Below, piece after piece: positions 1 to 16,300 of a stretch of DNA of 64,000 nt. Source of the DNA: Paramecium sonneborni. Lineage: Eukaryota > Ciliophora > Oligohymenophorea > Peniculida > Parameciidae. Where the stretch lies: positions 597,807 to 661,806 of the forward strand of contig CAJJDN010000028.1 in the NCBI GenBank assembly GCA_905182985.1, in the 5' to 3' direction. How positions within the stretch are numbered: the first letter of the stretch is position 1; every line of letters starts with the position of its first letter. The position numbers and the translations under genes are program-made. Under the pieces are notes generated by a model, which saw nothing but the letters and a program-made list of their open reading frames with translations, had not been told where the DNA came from and made no database searches.

Positions 1-171
1 GCTGCTGCTGCACTTAATAGACATAAAACTATAGGTTCTATTGAAATTGGAAAACAGGGAGATTTTCTTATTTTAGATGCACCTTCTTGGGAACATCTTA
101 TTTATTAAATTGCTGATTCCCCTATTTGGAAGGTTATTAAAAAAGGAAATATCATTTATGAATATTTATGA
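1..171 (+). CDS. hutI: imidazolonepropionase, C-terminal fragment
   Basis: The window opens inside this gene; the last 56 residues are present, ending at TGA 169-171. They read GSIEIGKQGDFLIL and then WEHLIYQ, the C-terminal signature of imidazolonepropionase (HutI, AMDHD1 in animals). That amidohydrolase opens the imidazolone ring in histidine breakdown and acts in the cytosol. The metal-binding core lies upstream of the window, so activity cannot be judged. TAA is read as Gln in the conserved HLIYQ, which already fixes the ciliate code. No intron is visible in this part. Confidence 0.88.
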
Positions 172-309
172 TATAAAAAATATATTTATACCATTTTTTC
201 TGTTAAAATAAAATGAAAATATTTAAATAAATATTTTAGAACACTTTTTTTAGTACTTTCTTAAATAGCTACTAATTCACTTTACATAATTTGTTCAATT
301 ATTAATTTA

Positions 310-666
310 ATGTAGAAAGAGAATAAATGTTCCCGTTTCAAAAAATCAAAAAAACAAATAGACACTCTTAATGATTTCTACCAAAAACAATAAATCTGGG
401 GATAAAATACAATTAAAGAAATAGCTAGTATCACAAATTTACCAAAAGAAAAGATTTATAAATGGTATTGGGATCAAAACAAGAAATTCAAATAGGAGGA
501 TCCAACTGATGAAATAGAAGGAGAAATCATTGTTAAATAAGATCAATTGACTTCAAAAACTCATGAGATTTTATATTGTAGTGGACTTTAATTAAATTAA
601 GAAGTGGATGAAAATTTAAAAAATAGACTGCTTAAATTAGCTAGAGATTTGATTTTATTAAAATGA
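310..666 (+). CDS. small homeodomain-like protein
   Basis: One exon, 118 residues, ATG 310 to TGA 664. Residues about 15-52 form a helix-turn-helix ending in KIYKWYWDQNKKF, which resembles recognition helix 3 of homeodomains (WFxNRR/K), and the stretch before it (LNDFYQKQ... then IKEIASITNLP) fits helices 1 and 2. It is therefore probably a DNA-binding protein. The invariant Asn after WF is not clearly present: WYWDQN has D/Q there, so this is a diverged member. The C-terminal half (EGEIIVKQDQL...) is acidic and unplaced. A Myb-like or other HTH fold is the alternative. Confidence 0.6.
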
Positions 667-899
667 GGAATTATTATTTTTAATTAAATTAAAAATCATT
701 TATCATTACTTTTCAATTATCAAAAGAAGAACGTTTACAATATTTTAGAAATATCCATAATGGTTTTGAATTTATGTTTAAATAGAAATTTAAAAATTTT
801 ATTTTTGATTCTATTGTTAAATATATCAAGATAAGATAAAGAGATTAATCATAATCATTTCAGAGAATTAATAAAGTTTAACAAAATTTTATATAAACA

Positions 900-1951
900 A
901 TGAAAAATGATCATTCGCCTGTAAATCAATAAACTAAGGGTAATTTAAACAATCAGAATTCCTCTCCAAGAAAACAATATGCTCCTTAAGATACAATGTC
1001 ATAGATTATACAATACAATCCTTAATCTTCAAATCTGAAATCATAATCACCACACAGACCAAAAGATTAACCAAAACAAAGCTTCTATTTTATTCAGGAT
1101 AATGGTTAACGATAATAAGAAACATCCTAAAGGTTTAATGAAGTTAAGAATAATTACAATATTACTAAGCAGTTAACAGATAGAAATGATAAATAAAGAA
1201 AGCAAGTTGATTTATCTAGCAATGTTTTTGAGAATACTAAAAATCTAGATATGATTGCTAAATCCCCCTAAAATTAATAAGTAATTAATACATCAGTTTA
1301 ATGGACAAATGTGCATTATGGTAAAATACTCACATCTGTAAATGAGAAAGCAGAATTTGGAAAAGACTATGCTAAGTAAAGGAAACGTTAGGAATAACAA
1401 GAATAATATTAAGAGGGCCCTAAACATTAAAGCCCCTCAAAGATAATAGAGAATGAGGTTAATATTAAGTCAAAGAAATAAAATTAATAATTCTCTGATA
1501 TTTTTGGACAAGAATTGGGAAACAAAGAAAGAAAGTGGTTAAGACCATAACGTAGTCTTTCTCCTTAGATTAAATGGAATACTTTTGATAGCACTAGAGA
1601 TTATAAGGATTTTGGGGATATGAGTATTAAAGTAAAAATTTATTTTACAGAATAAAGGAGTCTAAATTACGTACATTATAAACAGAGAATTCAAAAGATA
1701 ATTAGAAAAATAGCCATAAATTAAATCATCCTATGACATCTCCATTTTTTGATGTAAATATATGATTGTTATTTTGATAGTGCCAAATTTCATTTGATAA
1801 GATAAAAGGGTAATACAAATAATAAAATTAATTAAAATTTGGAGAAAATGCATCTTAAAAGAAATTCGGATAAGAGAAAAAGATTGAATAAAGTAGTAGT
1901 AATAAAAAGTACGATGGAATTTACTCATGGAAAAACAACTATTAAAAATGA
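900..1951 (+). CDS. low-complexity N/Q-rich protein, unknown function
   Basis: Starts at ATG 900 and ends at TGA 1949, just 22 nt before the next gene. Exon 1 is rich in Asn, Gln, Ser and Lys. A frame change near 1632 is best met by a 26-nt intron 1632-1657 ending AAG; a 19-nt version ending CAG at 1650 gives the wrong frame. A second, typical intron 1756-1782 (27 nt, GTAAAT...GATAG) follows. The last exon ends KYDGIYSWKNNYQK. About 330 residues, no recognised domain, no membrane segment. The first splice is uncertain. Confidence 0.6.
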
Positions 1952-1973
1952 AATTATTTTATATTTATTTTTA

Positions 1974-3593
1974 ATGTAATAATTAAAGAATAATTACATT
2001 GAATATTTGAGAGATGGAATTTAGATGAATAAAGTAGAAATGGAAGATTTTGGGGGTATGTTTGGGATTAAAGCTATTGATAATATTTAATCAGGTGAAA
2101 TTCTGATGAAAGTTTCCCATAAATATGCAATAAGTGCATTCACAGTATTCTAAAATGAATAATGTATAGATATTATGAAGAGGAATCCTCATATATATCC
2201 ATCATTACAATAAATTGGTAATAAATAAAGTGATTTTCAAACATTAATACTTTATTTGATAACACAAAGACATGGGAGATTAAAGCCAATATTTGAGATG
2301 TCAGCTAATCCTACTTGTTTGTAAGATTGTGATAAAGAAATTCCATTTGATTATTTAAGAGAATTGAAGTAAGAATTCGAAGAAGACTATAAAGAAGCAA
2401 AAGATGAGATAATGGAACTAGGATTGAGTAGTAAAGACTATGATTGGGCATATAGATATTGTATGAATAGAAGACTAAGTGTGAATAATGATTATCCATA
2501 TTCATTTTTAGTACCTATGATAGATATGATAAATCATGGAAAGAATAAGGCAATGTTTGGTTTAGAATAGGAAGATCATTAACCAGAAGAGTATGTATAA
2601 AATAATTAAATGAAATACAAATATATTTTGAAAAATAATTAATGGTTTAGTGAAGAGGATAAAAAATTAATAAAAGATTTGAAAGTAAATGAGAGTGAAA
2701 GATCTTCTAAAATAGTTAAGAAATTATTAATAAAATTGTTTTAGGAATTACTTCGAACAGGATCATAAGAAGTTTGGGTTACCAAATTAATGATACCTGA
2801 TGATTCAGAAGATGAAGATGAGCCAATTGATAAGAGTAATCATTAATAAGAGTAATTAAATAATAGGAATTCTAAAGTTTAAGCTGCAGTAAATGACGAT
2901 TATATAAGAGATTACTATGAATAATCATTAGATGAAAGTGAACATGATTGGTATACAGATATATAATAATAAACTCTTTCATGTCCAGCATATCTGACAG
3001 CAAGAGCTATAGATGATATTGAAAAGGGTGAACAAGTTTTAAACTTATATGGATGCTCAGGAAATGAACATTTACTTATGTATTATGGATTTGCACTTAA
3101 TAAAAATAAATATGACAGAGTTAAATTCAGAATATTTATGGATTGTAGTACCAAGTACGATTTTTTAACTAATATTGAAAAATTAGTATAGTTACATTAT
3201 ATTCCATACAAAGAACTAATAAATCAAAATAGTCGAGGAATCAGTCTTAATTAATTAACATCTGAATTTAAAATAAAGAAAAGTTAATTCAATTTAGATT
3301 TAATCAAATTTCTAAAAACATATCTTCAATTATTGGATGGAAATGAATTAATTAATGAAGAAACTCTCATAGTTCTCTATAGAAGAATTATTAATTCTTT
3401 ATACAAAAAGATCACTTCTCCCATAATTGAAAGAGATTCTTATTGGGGATAACAACTTTATAATTATCAGAATTCAAAAGTCAGAATTCTAAAGGCACAT
3501 CTAGAAATGATAGAAAATCTAACAACAAAAGCAGAAAAGATGGATATTAAAGTGTTTATGAGATTAAGAGCATATTTACTTAAATAAAACTGA
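1974..3593 (+). CDS. SET-domain protein lysine methyltransferase
   Basis: A single 539-residue exon. It has the split SET architecture of the SETD3/SETD6/Rubisco-methyltransferase group: GMFGIKAIDNIQSGE at about residue 28, SFLVPMIDMINHG at about 174, and NLYGCSGNEHLLMYYGFAL at about 356, which holds the S-adenosylmethionine and Tyr active-site elements. An acidic, Asn/Gln-rich insert of about 120 residues separates the halves. The tail (residues 400-539) matches the helical substrate-binding region of the group. Substrate cannot be told from sequence. The ATG at 1974 was chosen because it precedes NNYIEYLRDG, the usual N-terminal helix of the family. Confidence 0.85.
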
Positions 3594-3609
3594 ATATTAT
3601 TTCATATTA

Positions 3610-5057
3610 TCATATATAATTCTCTTCTAATAGCTCTGGATATTACTTATCTATTTTTAAGACTAACTCTCCAAATAATCCATTTGCCCATGCAAACCAA
3701 GATCTTGTAAAACTATCTGGATTATCTTTGAAGAAACTTTCATGCATAAACCATTTATTCCCAGTAGTTGTTACTAACATTCTCAAACATTCTCTTAATT
3801 CTTATTTATCATAAGTAGTTAATCCTTAAGTTACAATTGCCATTGGCCAAATATAATTAGCACCAATATGAGGACCACCAATACCTTTGGCTGCTGTACC
3901 TTCATAATAATAAGGATTTGATGAACTTAAGGCCTTTTTTCTTGTTGCCTAATACAATGGATCTTCTATATCTATAAAACCATAAATTGGTAAAGAAAGC
4001 AAACTTGGCTAATTTGAATCATCCATAAATACTTATTTACCCATTCCATCAACCTCATAAACAAATGCTCCATCCTTTATTCCATATTTATAAATTGCAT
4101 CTTTTATCTCTTATGATAAAGCTAAAGCCTCTCCAATTAATGGTTAAGCTGCTGTTCTTAAAGACCAAGATAATTAGGCTTCACTCAACATCTCAGCTGT
4201 TTATTTTAAAATTGATGAAGCCATAGCATTTTCTGGAATATTAAATTAATAGATTGTAGAATCATCAGATGCTCTAAAAAATGTTCTCAACAACCCAGTT
4301 CTTCTCACTGGTTCCCCTATACCATTTATTACAGTATCTGTTGATCTACCATTTCTTTAAAATGTATATGGAAATCTAAAGCTTTTGAATTATTCTTATT
4401 AATCTGCTTAGGAATCTCTAAATGTTCTCAATATTCTTTAAACAGCCTTTAAGTATTTGAAATTTATTATTGATGTGTCATTAGTTTCTCTATAATAACC
4501 TATAGATAATCTTAAAACAGCCACTAATGAGTCTATTTCAAATTTCCTTTCATGCAAATTTTATGACATTGCATGTACATTGACTCCTAAAAAACATCGA
4601 GTTGTATTATCATTACTCCATTCTGATTATTTCTTTTGATAATTAAATGCATTAGCATAGGGATCAATTAATACTTAATTAACTTGACGACTTATTGCTC
4701 CTTTAACTAAATTTTATAATTTGCTATCTTTATTTATAAACTCCATATAAGTCCATAATTAATTAGTGCTATCTCTTAGCCACATTGCTGTAATGTCACC
4801 TGTAATCACAAAACTATCTGGTATATTTGGATCATAGTTAGTTACAGTTGTATCAAGTGTATTTGGAAATGAATTTATAAATGTGTACTTAAGTTTATTG
4901 TCTTTCATTTTTGCGGAAATCTATTTTTTAGTTTGAAATATACTCTGTTTATTGTTTCTTCTATTGTTTCAGATTCAAATTTCTTTTAAGCAGGTCTCAA
5001 ATTTGATTATGCCAAAAGATCAATCGTGAGTAATGAAGCAATTAATATAAAATACAT
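3610..5057 (-). CDS. glycoside hydrolase family 125 exo-alpha-mannosidase
   Basis: 474 residues in two exons; intron 4921-4943 (23 nt). The N-terminus MYFILIASLLTIDLLA is a likely signal peptide, so the enzyme is secreted or lysosomal. GH125 hallmarks: GDITAMWLRDS near residue 70, DNTTRCFLG, FRFPYTFQRNGRSTDT, MDDSNQPSLLSLPIYGF near 335, GGPHIGANYIWPMA and TRSWFAWANGLFGEL at the end. Known members are metal-independent exo-alpha-1,6-mannosidases, and Asp/Glu in the WLRDS and HESF regions serve catalysis. Length and motifs are complete, so it should be active. The stop lies 16 nt beyond the convergent SET gene. Confidence 0.9.
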
Positions 5058-5138
5058 AATATTAATTAAAATTAACTAATAATATTTAAAAGAACCATAA
5101 ATTAATGAGATACCTTAATTATTTTAATTTATATATAA

Positions 5139-6369
5139 ATGTCTCTGTTTAGCAAATTTTATTCTCTCTTTCATTCGAAACCAACTCCTAATATCAATTA
5201 AAGTGAATAATACAAGTTCTAAGAGATTTTAAATTAGATTGTAGGTTCTTATGTTTAATTTGACTTAAAATAGATGACAAAATAAATGGCTCAATTATTA
5301 ATAAAAAATGACAGTAATTTTATCAAATATACTTAGATTATATTGATCGTCTTTTTAATTATCTATCAGAGTATAAGCCAATGGCAGGAAGTACATCTTT
5401 AATATAATTACTTGCAATTATCCATTAAATGTTACATTGTGCTGATATAACTTAAGAAATATCAATAAAATTAAAGGATTGCAGAATATAAAAAATAGAA
5501 CAACATTACTCAGACAATCTAGTAACAGAACCTGATTTGATAACTCGCATGAAGAACGATTAATTCTATACTGAAATGAACGTTAACGAGGAATTAAACA
5601 TTTAATAATTTTCTTAAGCATATTTTAGTTATCTTTAACGTCTGGCTGCTAATATCGATCTTTATAGAGCAGCTTGTCGTAATTCTTATCCTTATTTAAA
5701 TGACAAAGATCATATTGAACCTAAATTAATGTTTTTATGGCATTATAAAATGTAAAATCTTGTTAATAGTGCTGCAGTTCTTTTAAAATCTGAGATTCAC
5801 ATATTTGAAATATAAAAATACATTTATTTTGATGTATGGAGATTTTAAAGTTTTATTTGTTATGAAATAGAAAAGGTAATTGATCAATATGTTACATTAC
5901 CTAATTCAGATGCTCTTAGTTTATATGAAATTTATAGTGAATCAAAGAGACATTATGATGTATTATTAAAGTTTAAAGATTCATCAAAGAGACTTAAATG
6001 TAATATAAATTATAATTTTTAGTATAAATGCCAATTTAGTGTGAGATAGATAATAATGAATTATAAGAGTTTTTTAATTTTGTTTCAAGATTAAAAGTTT
6101 TAAATTAAATGACATTCAAGAAATCTTTAAAGGTTCCTAATAAGCAAAATCCTTGCGTTGGAATTCCTTAAAGAAATCCATAGGTAAAAATGATTTTATT
6201 TTAGTTATTGCATTTAAGATCTTCTTCTGGGAAACATAGAAATGATTAAGAGAGATTGAATAGTGAAGAAAGTTTGGAAGAAAGAGATAGAGTAATTGAT
6301 GTAAGTGAAAGTAAGAAAAAAATAAAAAAAATTCATATACGTGGTTAGAGTACATTCTAATTTAATTGA
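5139..6369 (+). CDS. conserved-looking helical protein, unknown function
   Basis: About 394 residues. Introns 5314-5336 and 6000-6022 (23 nt each) are needed to keep frame. A third candidate, 6184-6204 (21 nt, GTAAAA...TTTAG), is a multiple of three with no TGA, so the protein is 387 residues if it is spliced. The central part is long and helical (DNYIDRLFNYLSEYKPMAGS, then LMFLWHYKMQNLVNSAAVL) and ends with a basic, Ser-rich tail. A BAR-like or lipid-binding helical fold is possible, but I do not recognise a family. No signal peptide or membrane span. It ends 11 nt before the p24 gene. Confidence 0.65.
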
Positions 6370-6380
6370 TTAATATATTT

Positions 6381-7064
6381 ATGTTTCCAATATTATTGAG
6401 TCTCTTCGTAATCTCTTAGTGTAGCATAGAAGAAACCAAAGAAATCATGCAAGATTGGGATAAATATATGAGAGGCTTTCTACCTGATGATATGATTTCA
6501 TTTTCAATTGATAAGGGAAGCGAAGAGATATTTATTGAGACAATCAAGAAAACTCCTACAAATATTAGAGGCACATTCTTTATACCAATCTATACTACGG
6601 ATACTATTGATTTTAAGGTTATCGATCCTTCTGGTTCAATGATTTATGCCAAGATGATGAAAAAAGAAGCAGTATTTAATTTCAATGCCACTGAAAAAGG
6701 AGATTATTAATTAATATTTTAAAATAAAAGAGCAAAAGAGTCTAAAGTTGTTCAATTTGCTATAGATGTAGCTAAATCTGATAAAGGTACATCTATTTTT
6801 TTTATCGTTTTTTTAGAGGAAATCGAATAGAATGATATAGATCCTATTGAAAATGGAGTTTAAGGAGTCTTACAAAAAATAAGAGATGTTTTTTATAGTA
6901 CTAAATTAAATGAATTAAAATCTAAAGGTGCTTTAGCTGATGTATAAAAGATAAATAAATAATTGATGATTTTAACATTTATTGAAACTGTGGCTATTTG
7001 TGGAGTAACAGCATGGTAAGTATATTACATAAAGAAATTACTAAATGATAGAAGATTAGTTTGA
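6381..7064 (+). CDS. p24 (emp24/GOLD) family cargo receptor
   Basis: 217 residues. A signal peptide (MFPILLSLFVIS) is followed by a GOLD beta domain (residues about 15-120), a coiled-coil stretch (VQGVLQKIRDVFYSTKLNEL) and one membrane span (MILTFIETVAICGVTAW). The short cytosolic tail YYIKKLLNDRRLV has Tyr/Lys residues like COPII/COPI-binding p24 tails. Family role: cargo selection and vesicle formation between ER and Golgi. Intron 6787-6816 is 30 nt, a multiple of three, and lacks an in-frame TGA, so retention would add ten residues rather than truncate. The GOLD domain lacks the usual pair of cysteines. Confidence 0.85.
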
Positions 7065-7104
7065 TTATGTTAATATATTTATTCTTCGAATTGAATTAAA
7101 TTAA

Positions 7105-8519
7105 ATGTCAGATCCAAAATAAAGAGCTATGCGATTAAATATAAATCCTATTGAAACTATCCATTAAGGTGCATAGATTCTCAAAGTATATTCAAATTTA
7201 TAAGATAATAGAAATTAGCATTTAATATTAATAGTGGAGGGTCTTCTACTTTTAGAGCCTTTAGTGCTCCAAATGCTGATTAAAATAATAGAATGTAATT
7301 GGAAATCCCATCTTAATATAACACTATGTATGAAGAAATAGCTAAAATTGGATAAGGAAATTTTGCTATTGTATTTAAATGCAGAAATATTCTCGACTAA
7401 TCCATCTATGCAATCAAAAAGACGAAGGCTTAACCTAAATAGAACTTAAAAAATAGTGATGCTAGATAAGAAGCCTGCATTTTAGCAAAGTTATTTAGTT
7501 AAAGTGACACTAAACATATTGTTCAGTATTACAATTGCTGGATTGAATAAAACTAGTTTTTTTTAGTTATGGAATACTGTGATTACAATCTCAAGCATTA
7601 ATAACAATATTAAGAATGGGAAGTCAAAATTATTTTAAAACATATTCTAGAAGGTTTAAGGTTTTTACATAACAAAAATCTAGTTCATATGGATATTAAA
7701 CCAGAGAATATATTATTTAAAAAAAAAGATTTAAGTTACAAACTTGCTGACTTTGGATTATCAAGACTCTAATTTTTATAAGAAGAGGAAGATATTCGAG
7801 ATGGGGATCAAAGATATACAGCTCCTGAAATCATGGAATATGTATTAAAAACTTTATCTAGATGAATTTTGGTACTCCAATAGATTTATAAAAAGTTGAT
7901 ATTTTTGCACTTGGATGCACTATCTTTGAATTAATGATTCAAGAGGAATTACCAAAATCTGATAATCAATATCATGAATTGAGAAGAGGCATCAATAAAC
8001 GTCATTTTAAAGATGTAGGTAAATAAATTAGTTTTTAATTAATTAGGAATTCTATATTCTGATTCTTTAATTGATATTGTTTGTTAAATGATGACTCCAA
8101 AATAAGAGAATAGACCCACTGCTGATCAATTACTTCAAAATCCTTATCTTTTTGTACCTTAAGAAAATGAATTAAAATTCCTAGAAGAATCTAATAATTT
8201 AATGTTTTAAGAAGACGAAAGAAAAAAAAAATTATTAGAAAATGAAAAAAAAAGAAGGAAATCTATTGGATCTTGTTTAGAGCTCAAAGGTAAATATGAA
8301 GCCTAAAAATACCTTTAAAATTTTATAAATAGAAAAAGATTTGATTCAGATTAATAATTAAGAACATCAAGAATTAATTGTTTTTCATCAAATTTACCAA
8401 ATGAATAGTTGAACAATATTAAAATTTTAAAATCTTCAGAGGACTCTTATGAGTAATATCATCATTCTAAGTATTAAAATAGATTTGAAAATAAGAATTC
8501 TAGAAATAAGAGTGCTTGA
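7105..8519 (+). CDS. Wee1-like protein kinase
   Basis: 446 residues. Introns 7186-7211 (26 nt), 7842-7861 (20) and 8019-8046 (28). The kinase domain spans about residues 65-330: [11 protein letters not shown] glycine loop, IYAIKK lysine, [11 protein letters not shown] catalytic loop, LADFGLSR, and [12 protein letters not shown]. The H-M-D-I-K-P catalytic loop is characteristic of the Wee1/Myt1 group, which puts inhibitory phosphate on cyclin-dependent kinases. The intact DFG differs from vertebrate Wee1 (DLG). The C-terminal 110 residues are Lys/Ser/Asn-rich and probably regulatory. No membrane span, so it is Wee1-like rather than Myt1-like. Confidence 0.85.
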
Positions 8520-8599
8520 TGTCTAAATATATATTAAATTAATTATTATAAAAGGGAACAAATATTCTTATTTTGTATTTTTAAAAACAACATTTCAAT

Positions 8600-10125
8600 A
8601 TGGATCCCGAAGAAAAACAATTAATTGGTTCAATACTTAGTGGTATGTGAATATAATAACAATGTATTAGATGAAAGTGAAGTGTAAATGTATGAAAGGA
8701 AATAAACTAGAAAAAAGAGTAAATTATCACTGAACGCCAAAGAGTTTTAACCTACTTTGATTAATTCCATTGAATAAATTGAAATTCATGGAGAAAATTA
8801 TGGAAATGACACTTTAACTTACAATTCCACAAACACACAACCTTATATGTATATATTCTAATTATAAATATTAGATTTAACGAAAGACAAAAAGAAAAGA
8901 AGCCTTCAATTAAAATTCATCATGAATTAAAGTAACTATAATTTTCCCCTAAAAAACATCAAACTATGCAACCTATTACTTAGGTTTAAACTTTATATTT
9001 GACATTTAACAGTCATCCTTCACTATAAGAAGATAATTAAGTTCAATTATAGTTGAGACAAGATGATTTGCAATTTAGAAATTGTTTGGTAATTATATAT
9101 TGTTTTATTTAAGGAATAAATATGTGGGAATTAAAATGCTTCAAGAAATCTATAAAAGATTTTTGATAATGGCACCACTTTATAAAGAAGTATGATCTTT
9201 GAGACTATTGAAAAAAATTTAATTAAGACGTCAAAAGATTTATTTGGAAATTATTTGGTTTAAAAAATATTTTTGTCAGGTATTTCAATAAAATTATTGA
9301 TTTAGGTGAAAAATAATGGAAATTCAGTTTATTTTACTAATTTAAAGGACATTTAGTTGAATTATCCAAAAATTAATATGCTTCTAGAGTAATACATAGA
9401 ATGATAGAATTTTTAAAAGATGAAGACTATCATTTTTCAATTGAATTTATGGATGAGATAAAATAATAAGTCAGACAATTAATCAATGATAATAATGGTT
9501 GCTTTGTATTATTAAGTTGTTTGGACAATTTTGATTATAAGATTTGTGAATATATGAAGAAACATATAGAATAATCAGTCTATTCTATGTCTTAACATAC
9601 ATATGGATGTAGAATCATTTAGTTTATGCTTCAAAAACAATATAGTTTATCCTTATTAGACTAAATTATGGATGCATCATAGTAATTATGTATATGCGAG
9701 TTTGGTAATTACATAATTTAGTTTATTTTGAAGAGTAATTTCAAACAATAAAAAATGGAACTTTTCAAAATTATTAAGAGTAATTTCTAAACATTATCTT
9801 ATAACAAATATGGGAGTAATGTTGTAGAAGTATTTCTTGAAGTAATTGATTAAGAAGACATAAAATTTGTAACTAATATAATGTTAGCTGCAGATTCGGA
9901 AAGCAAGTAGATTTAATTTAAAATTTTAGTTATTAATTTGTAGCTTTTGCTACTCATCCTTTTGGAAACTATGTTTTTAAAAAATACTTATAGTTAGATC
10001 AGTAATAAATCATTCCAGTTCTTGGAATAATGAAAAGACATCCAGAAATACTATAATAAATAAATAGTTCTGAATATGGATAGAAGATATTTTCTGTTGT
10101 TGAGCGATCGATTCAATTTATATGA
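8600..10125 (+). CDS. Pumilio/PUF RNA-binding protein
   Basis: 465 residues after removal of five introns: 8643-8670 (28 nt), 8849-8874 (26), 9089-9113 (25, AAG end), 9280-9305 (26) and 9907-9929 (23). PUF repeats fill the last two thirds: NQNASRNLQKIFDNGT, DLFGNYLVQKIF, NQYASRVIHRMIE, NNGCFVLLSCLD, TYGCRIIQFMLQ, EFGNYIIQFILK, KYGSNVVEVFLE and HPFGNYVFKKYL, which is eight units. The N-terminal 150 residues are Gln-rich and disordered. PUF proteins bind 3'UTR motifs in the cytoplasm and repress or localise mRNA. Base-reading positions such as NxxxQ and SxxxE are visible in several repeats. Confidence 0.9.
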
Positions 10126-10178
10126 AAAAAAAGTTTGTGAATTGTATTAAGTTTGTATTATGTCGTATATTAATATAA

Positions 10179-11629
<1,451 letters not shown>

Positions 11630-11892
11630 GTTTGAAAATATATATAGTTTGTTAAATGAAAATAAATGTGAAAACAAAATTTATTAATTGATTCAATATT
11701 ATGGGTTTTATAATAAGAATTCTTTATAAACAATTGAATATATATAATAATGTATTAGTTTTAGAAGAAGCTATAGTATTCATTGAATGAGCATACTTAT
11801 ATTTATGCCAATTTTTATATAATTTTGTTATATTAATGCATGATTTAAATAAGCTTAGTATCAAAAAATAAAAAATTAATATTATAAAGCGA

Positions 11893-13322
<1,430 letters not shown>

Positions 13323-13339
13323 TAAATATAATTAAATAT

Positions 13340-16300
13340 ATGGCAAAAAAATCATAACCTTAAGTAGATTTATCTTGGGTAGTCCCAAATGCATTGTGTT
13401 GGCAAGATCTTGATAATAAAGACCCTATGTTTATGCCTGCTATCATCATAAGTTCAGATGGTAAATCAATCACTATTAAATTGGAATCTGGTGGATAAAT
13501 TTAATGCAAACCAACATAAGTGTTAGAAAGAGCAGATCCAACTATTTTAGGAAACAAAGGGTTTGATGATATGGTAAATATGGAAATTCTTAATGATGCA
13601 GAATTACTAAATAATTTAATCTATAGATTTGCCAAGGATATTATTTTTACTTATGTTGGTCCAACATTATTAGTCATTAATCCATTTAAATAAATTCATG
13701 GTTTGATGGGTCCAGATATCAGAAATTAATATATAGATGATATTGTTAAAAAGAATCGTCTAATCAAAGATTTACCACCTCATGTATATGCAATAGCAGC
13801 ACAGGCTTACAGATAATTATTTGAGAATGAAAAAAATTAAGCAATTGTTATATCAGGTGAAAGTGGAGCAGGAAAAACTGAGAATGCAAAATTTTCTATG
13901 AATTTATTAACATCAATAGCTTCGGATGGTTCTTCAAAAGATAAAATTGAGGATCAAATTTTAGGATGCAATCCAATCTTAGAAGCTTTTGGCAATGCTA
14001 AAACAGTTAGGAATAATAATTCATCAAGATTTGGAAAATATGTTAGAATTATTGTAGATGAAAAAAGTAAATAAATTAAGGGGGCAGAAATAATTAATTA
14101 CTTGATGGAAAAGTCAAGAATAAATCAATAAGGTAAAAATGAAAGAAATTTTCATATATTTTATTTTTTTTTATAAGGTTTGTCTAAAGAACTTTTAAAT
14201 AAATTTGGAGTAACAATGAAAATGGAAGAGTTTAACTATTTAAATTCCTCTAAAACTTATACAATTCCAAATGTAGATGATGCTGAAATGTTTAAAGAAA
14301 TTTAAGAAAGTTTTACAATATTAGGAATGCAAAATGATTTTGAAAATATAGTTTAAATAGTTCTAGCAGTATTACATTTAGGAAATCTTGAATTTGATAA
14401 TAGTACTTTAACAGATACTTAACCAGCTTCAGTGAATGAGAGTTTAGTAGAACATTTATTACAATTGTCAAATCAATAACTATCTTAGGCTTTGACTCTT
14501 AAATCAAGAATTATCAACAAATAAACTATATTGTCTCCATTAACAATAGATGAATGTTAATTTACTCGAGATTCATTGGCGAAAGACATTTATGATAGAT
14601 TATTTAATTGGTTAGTTATTCAATTAAATAAAGTTTTAAAACCTAAAGTAGAGTCTAAGATTTCTGTAGGGTTGCTTGATATTTATGGATTTGAAGTTTT
14701 TGATAAAAATGGATTTGAATAGATAATGATAAATTATACAAATGAAAAATTGCATTAACTATATATTCAATACGTTTTTAAAGAAGAAGAAAAGATTTTT
14801 ATTGAAGAAGGTTTAAAAGATCATTTAGGATAATTAGAATTTTAAGATAATGCTAATGTAATAGAATTAATAGATAAATAACCAGGAGGAATATTTAGCA
14901 TTTTAGATGAGTCTTGTTAAGTAAAATCAAGTGATGATGGATTTTTATAAAAGATCAGAACAACTCATAAATCTAATCAATTAGTGAAAACACCAAAAAT
15001 GCCAAGTGATCCCGCATTTATATTAGTACATACAGCAAAGGATGTATGTTATACAGTAACAGGATTTCGAGAAAAAAATAAAGATGAAATGAGTTCTTAA
15101 ACTATTGCTATGATTAGTTAAACTAAGAATGCTCTTTTAAAATAATTATATACAATGGAAGGAATGAAGGAAAAATTTATATCTTAAAAAATAAAAAAAG
15201 AAATGATTGAATTGATGACAGAATTACATTAATGCGATGTTCATTTTATTAGATGTATAAAACCAAATGAAAATAAAATGCCAAATCAAGTATAATCTGA
15301 AATGACTCTTAAATAAATTAGATATTTAGGAGTTTTAGATTCTTTAAAAGTTAGAAAAGAATCTTACAGTATTAGAAGACCATATTAATTTTTTTACAAA
15401 AGATTTGCTGATATGACTAGAAATGAAATATATAATAAATTAATAAAAAAACCAGATATTAATTTTAGATAATTGGTTTTAGATATGTTTAAATAGCATA
15501 TGCCTCATATTGATTAATAATAGGTATTATTTGGAAAGACAAAGATTTTTATTCGTAATACAGGATTATAAATGATAGAAGATTCTTACAATAAGATAGT
15601 TACTCTAAAACATTAAAGAGCAGCCAAATTGTAAAGATCATATAAAATTTATAAGATGAATTAACATTTGAAAAAGATGATGAGAATAGCCATGACTCTT
15701 CGTACTTTGGCTTAAAGAATTCGATTTAAGGTTTTAGTCAGAAAAAGAATATAAGCAGCATCTGTAATTTAAGCTTGGTATAGAAAATTGCATGAAAAAA
15801 GATTGAAATAAAAATATGAGAAATCTGCATCATATTTGAAAATATATTTTGAAAGATATAATGTACTGAGGGATGTAGCAAGAAAGAAATTAGCTATTAG
15901 TAAAATATAGAAATTTGGTCGATATGTTGTTTAATCAAAATAAGAAAGAAAAGAAAGAGAAATAAAAAACGTATTTTAAAAAATTATTGATGATGCTTGG
16001 TAAATGATATTAATTAAGAAGGCTGTAATCATATAATCTAATTTTAGAGGAAACTAAGTTAGAAAAAAAAATAAGAAATAAATACATCAAATAAAGAATG
16101 CAGGACGAAAAATAAAAATGGAAAGTTCAGTAATAAAAGTTTAAGCAGCAATTAGAAGATTTATAGCTAGAAGTTAATTTAGAAAAGCTCATGATGCTGC
16201 TTATTTAATTTAAGGTTATTTTAGAACTAAATTACTATCAACAATGTTTCAAAGAATGAGATCAGCAGCAAGATGTGTTTAAAAATTTGCAAGAATATAT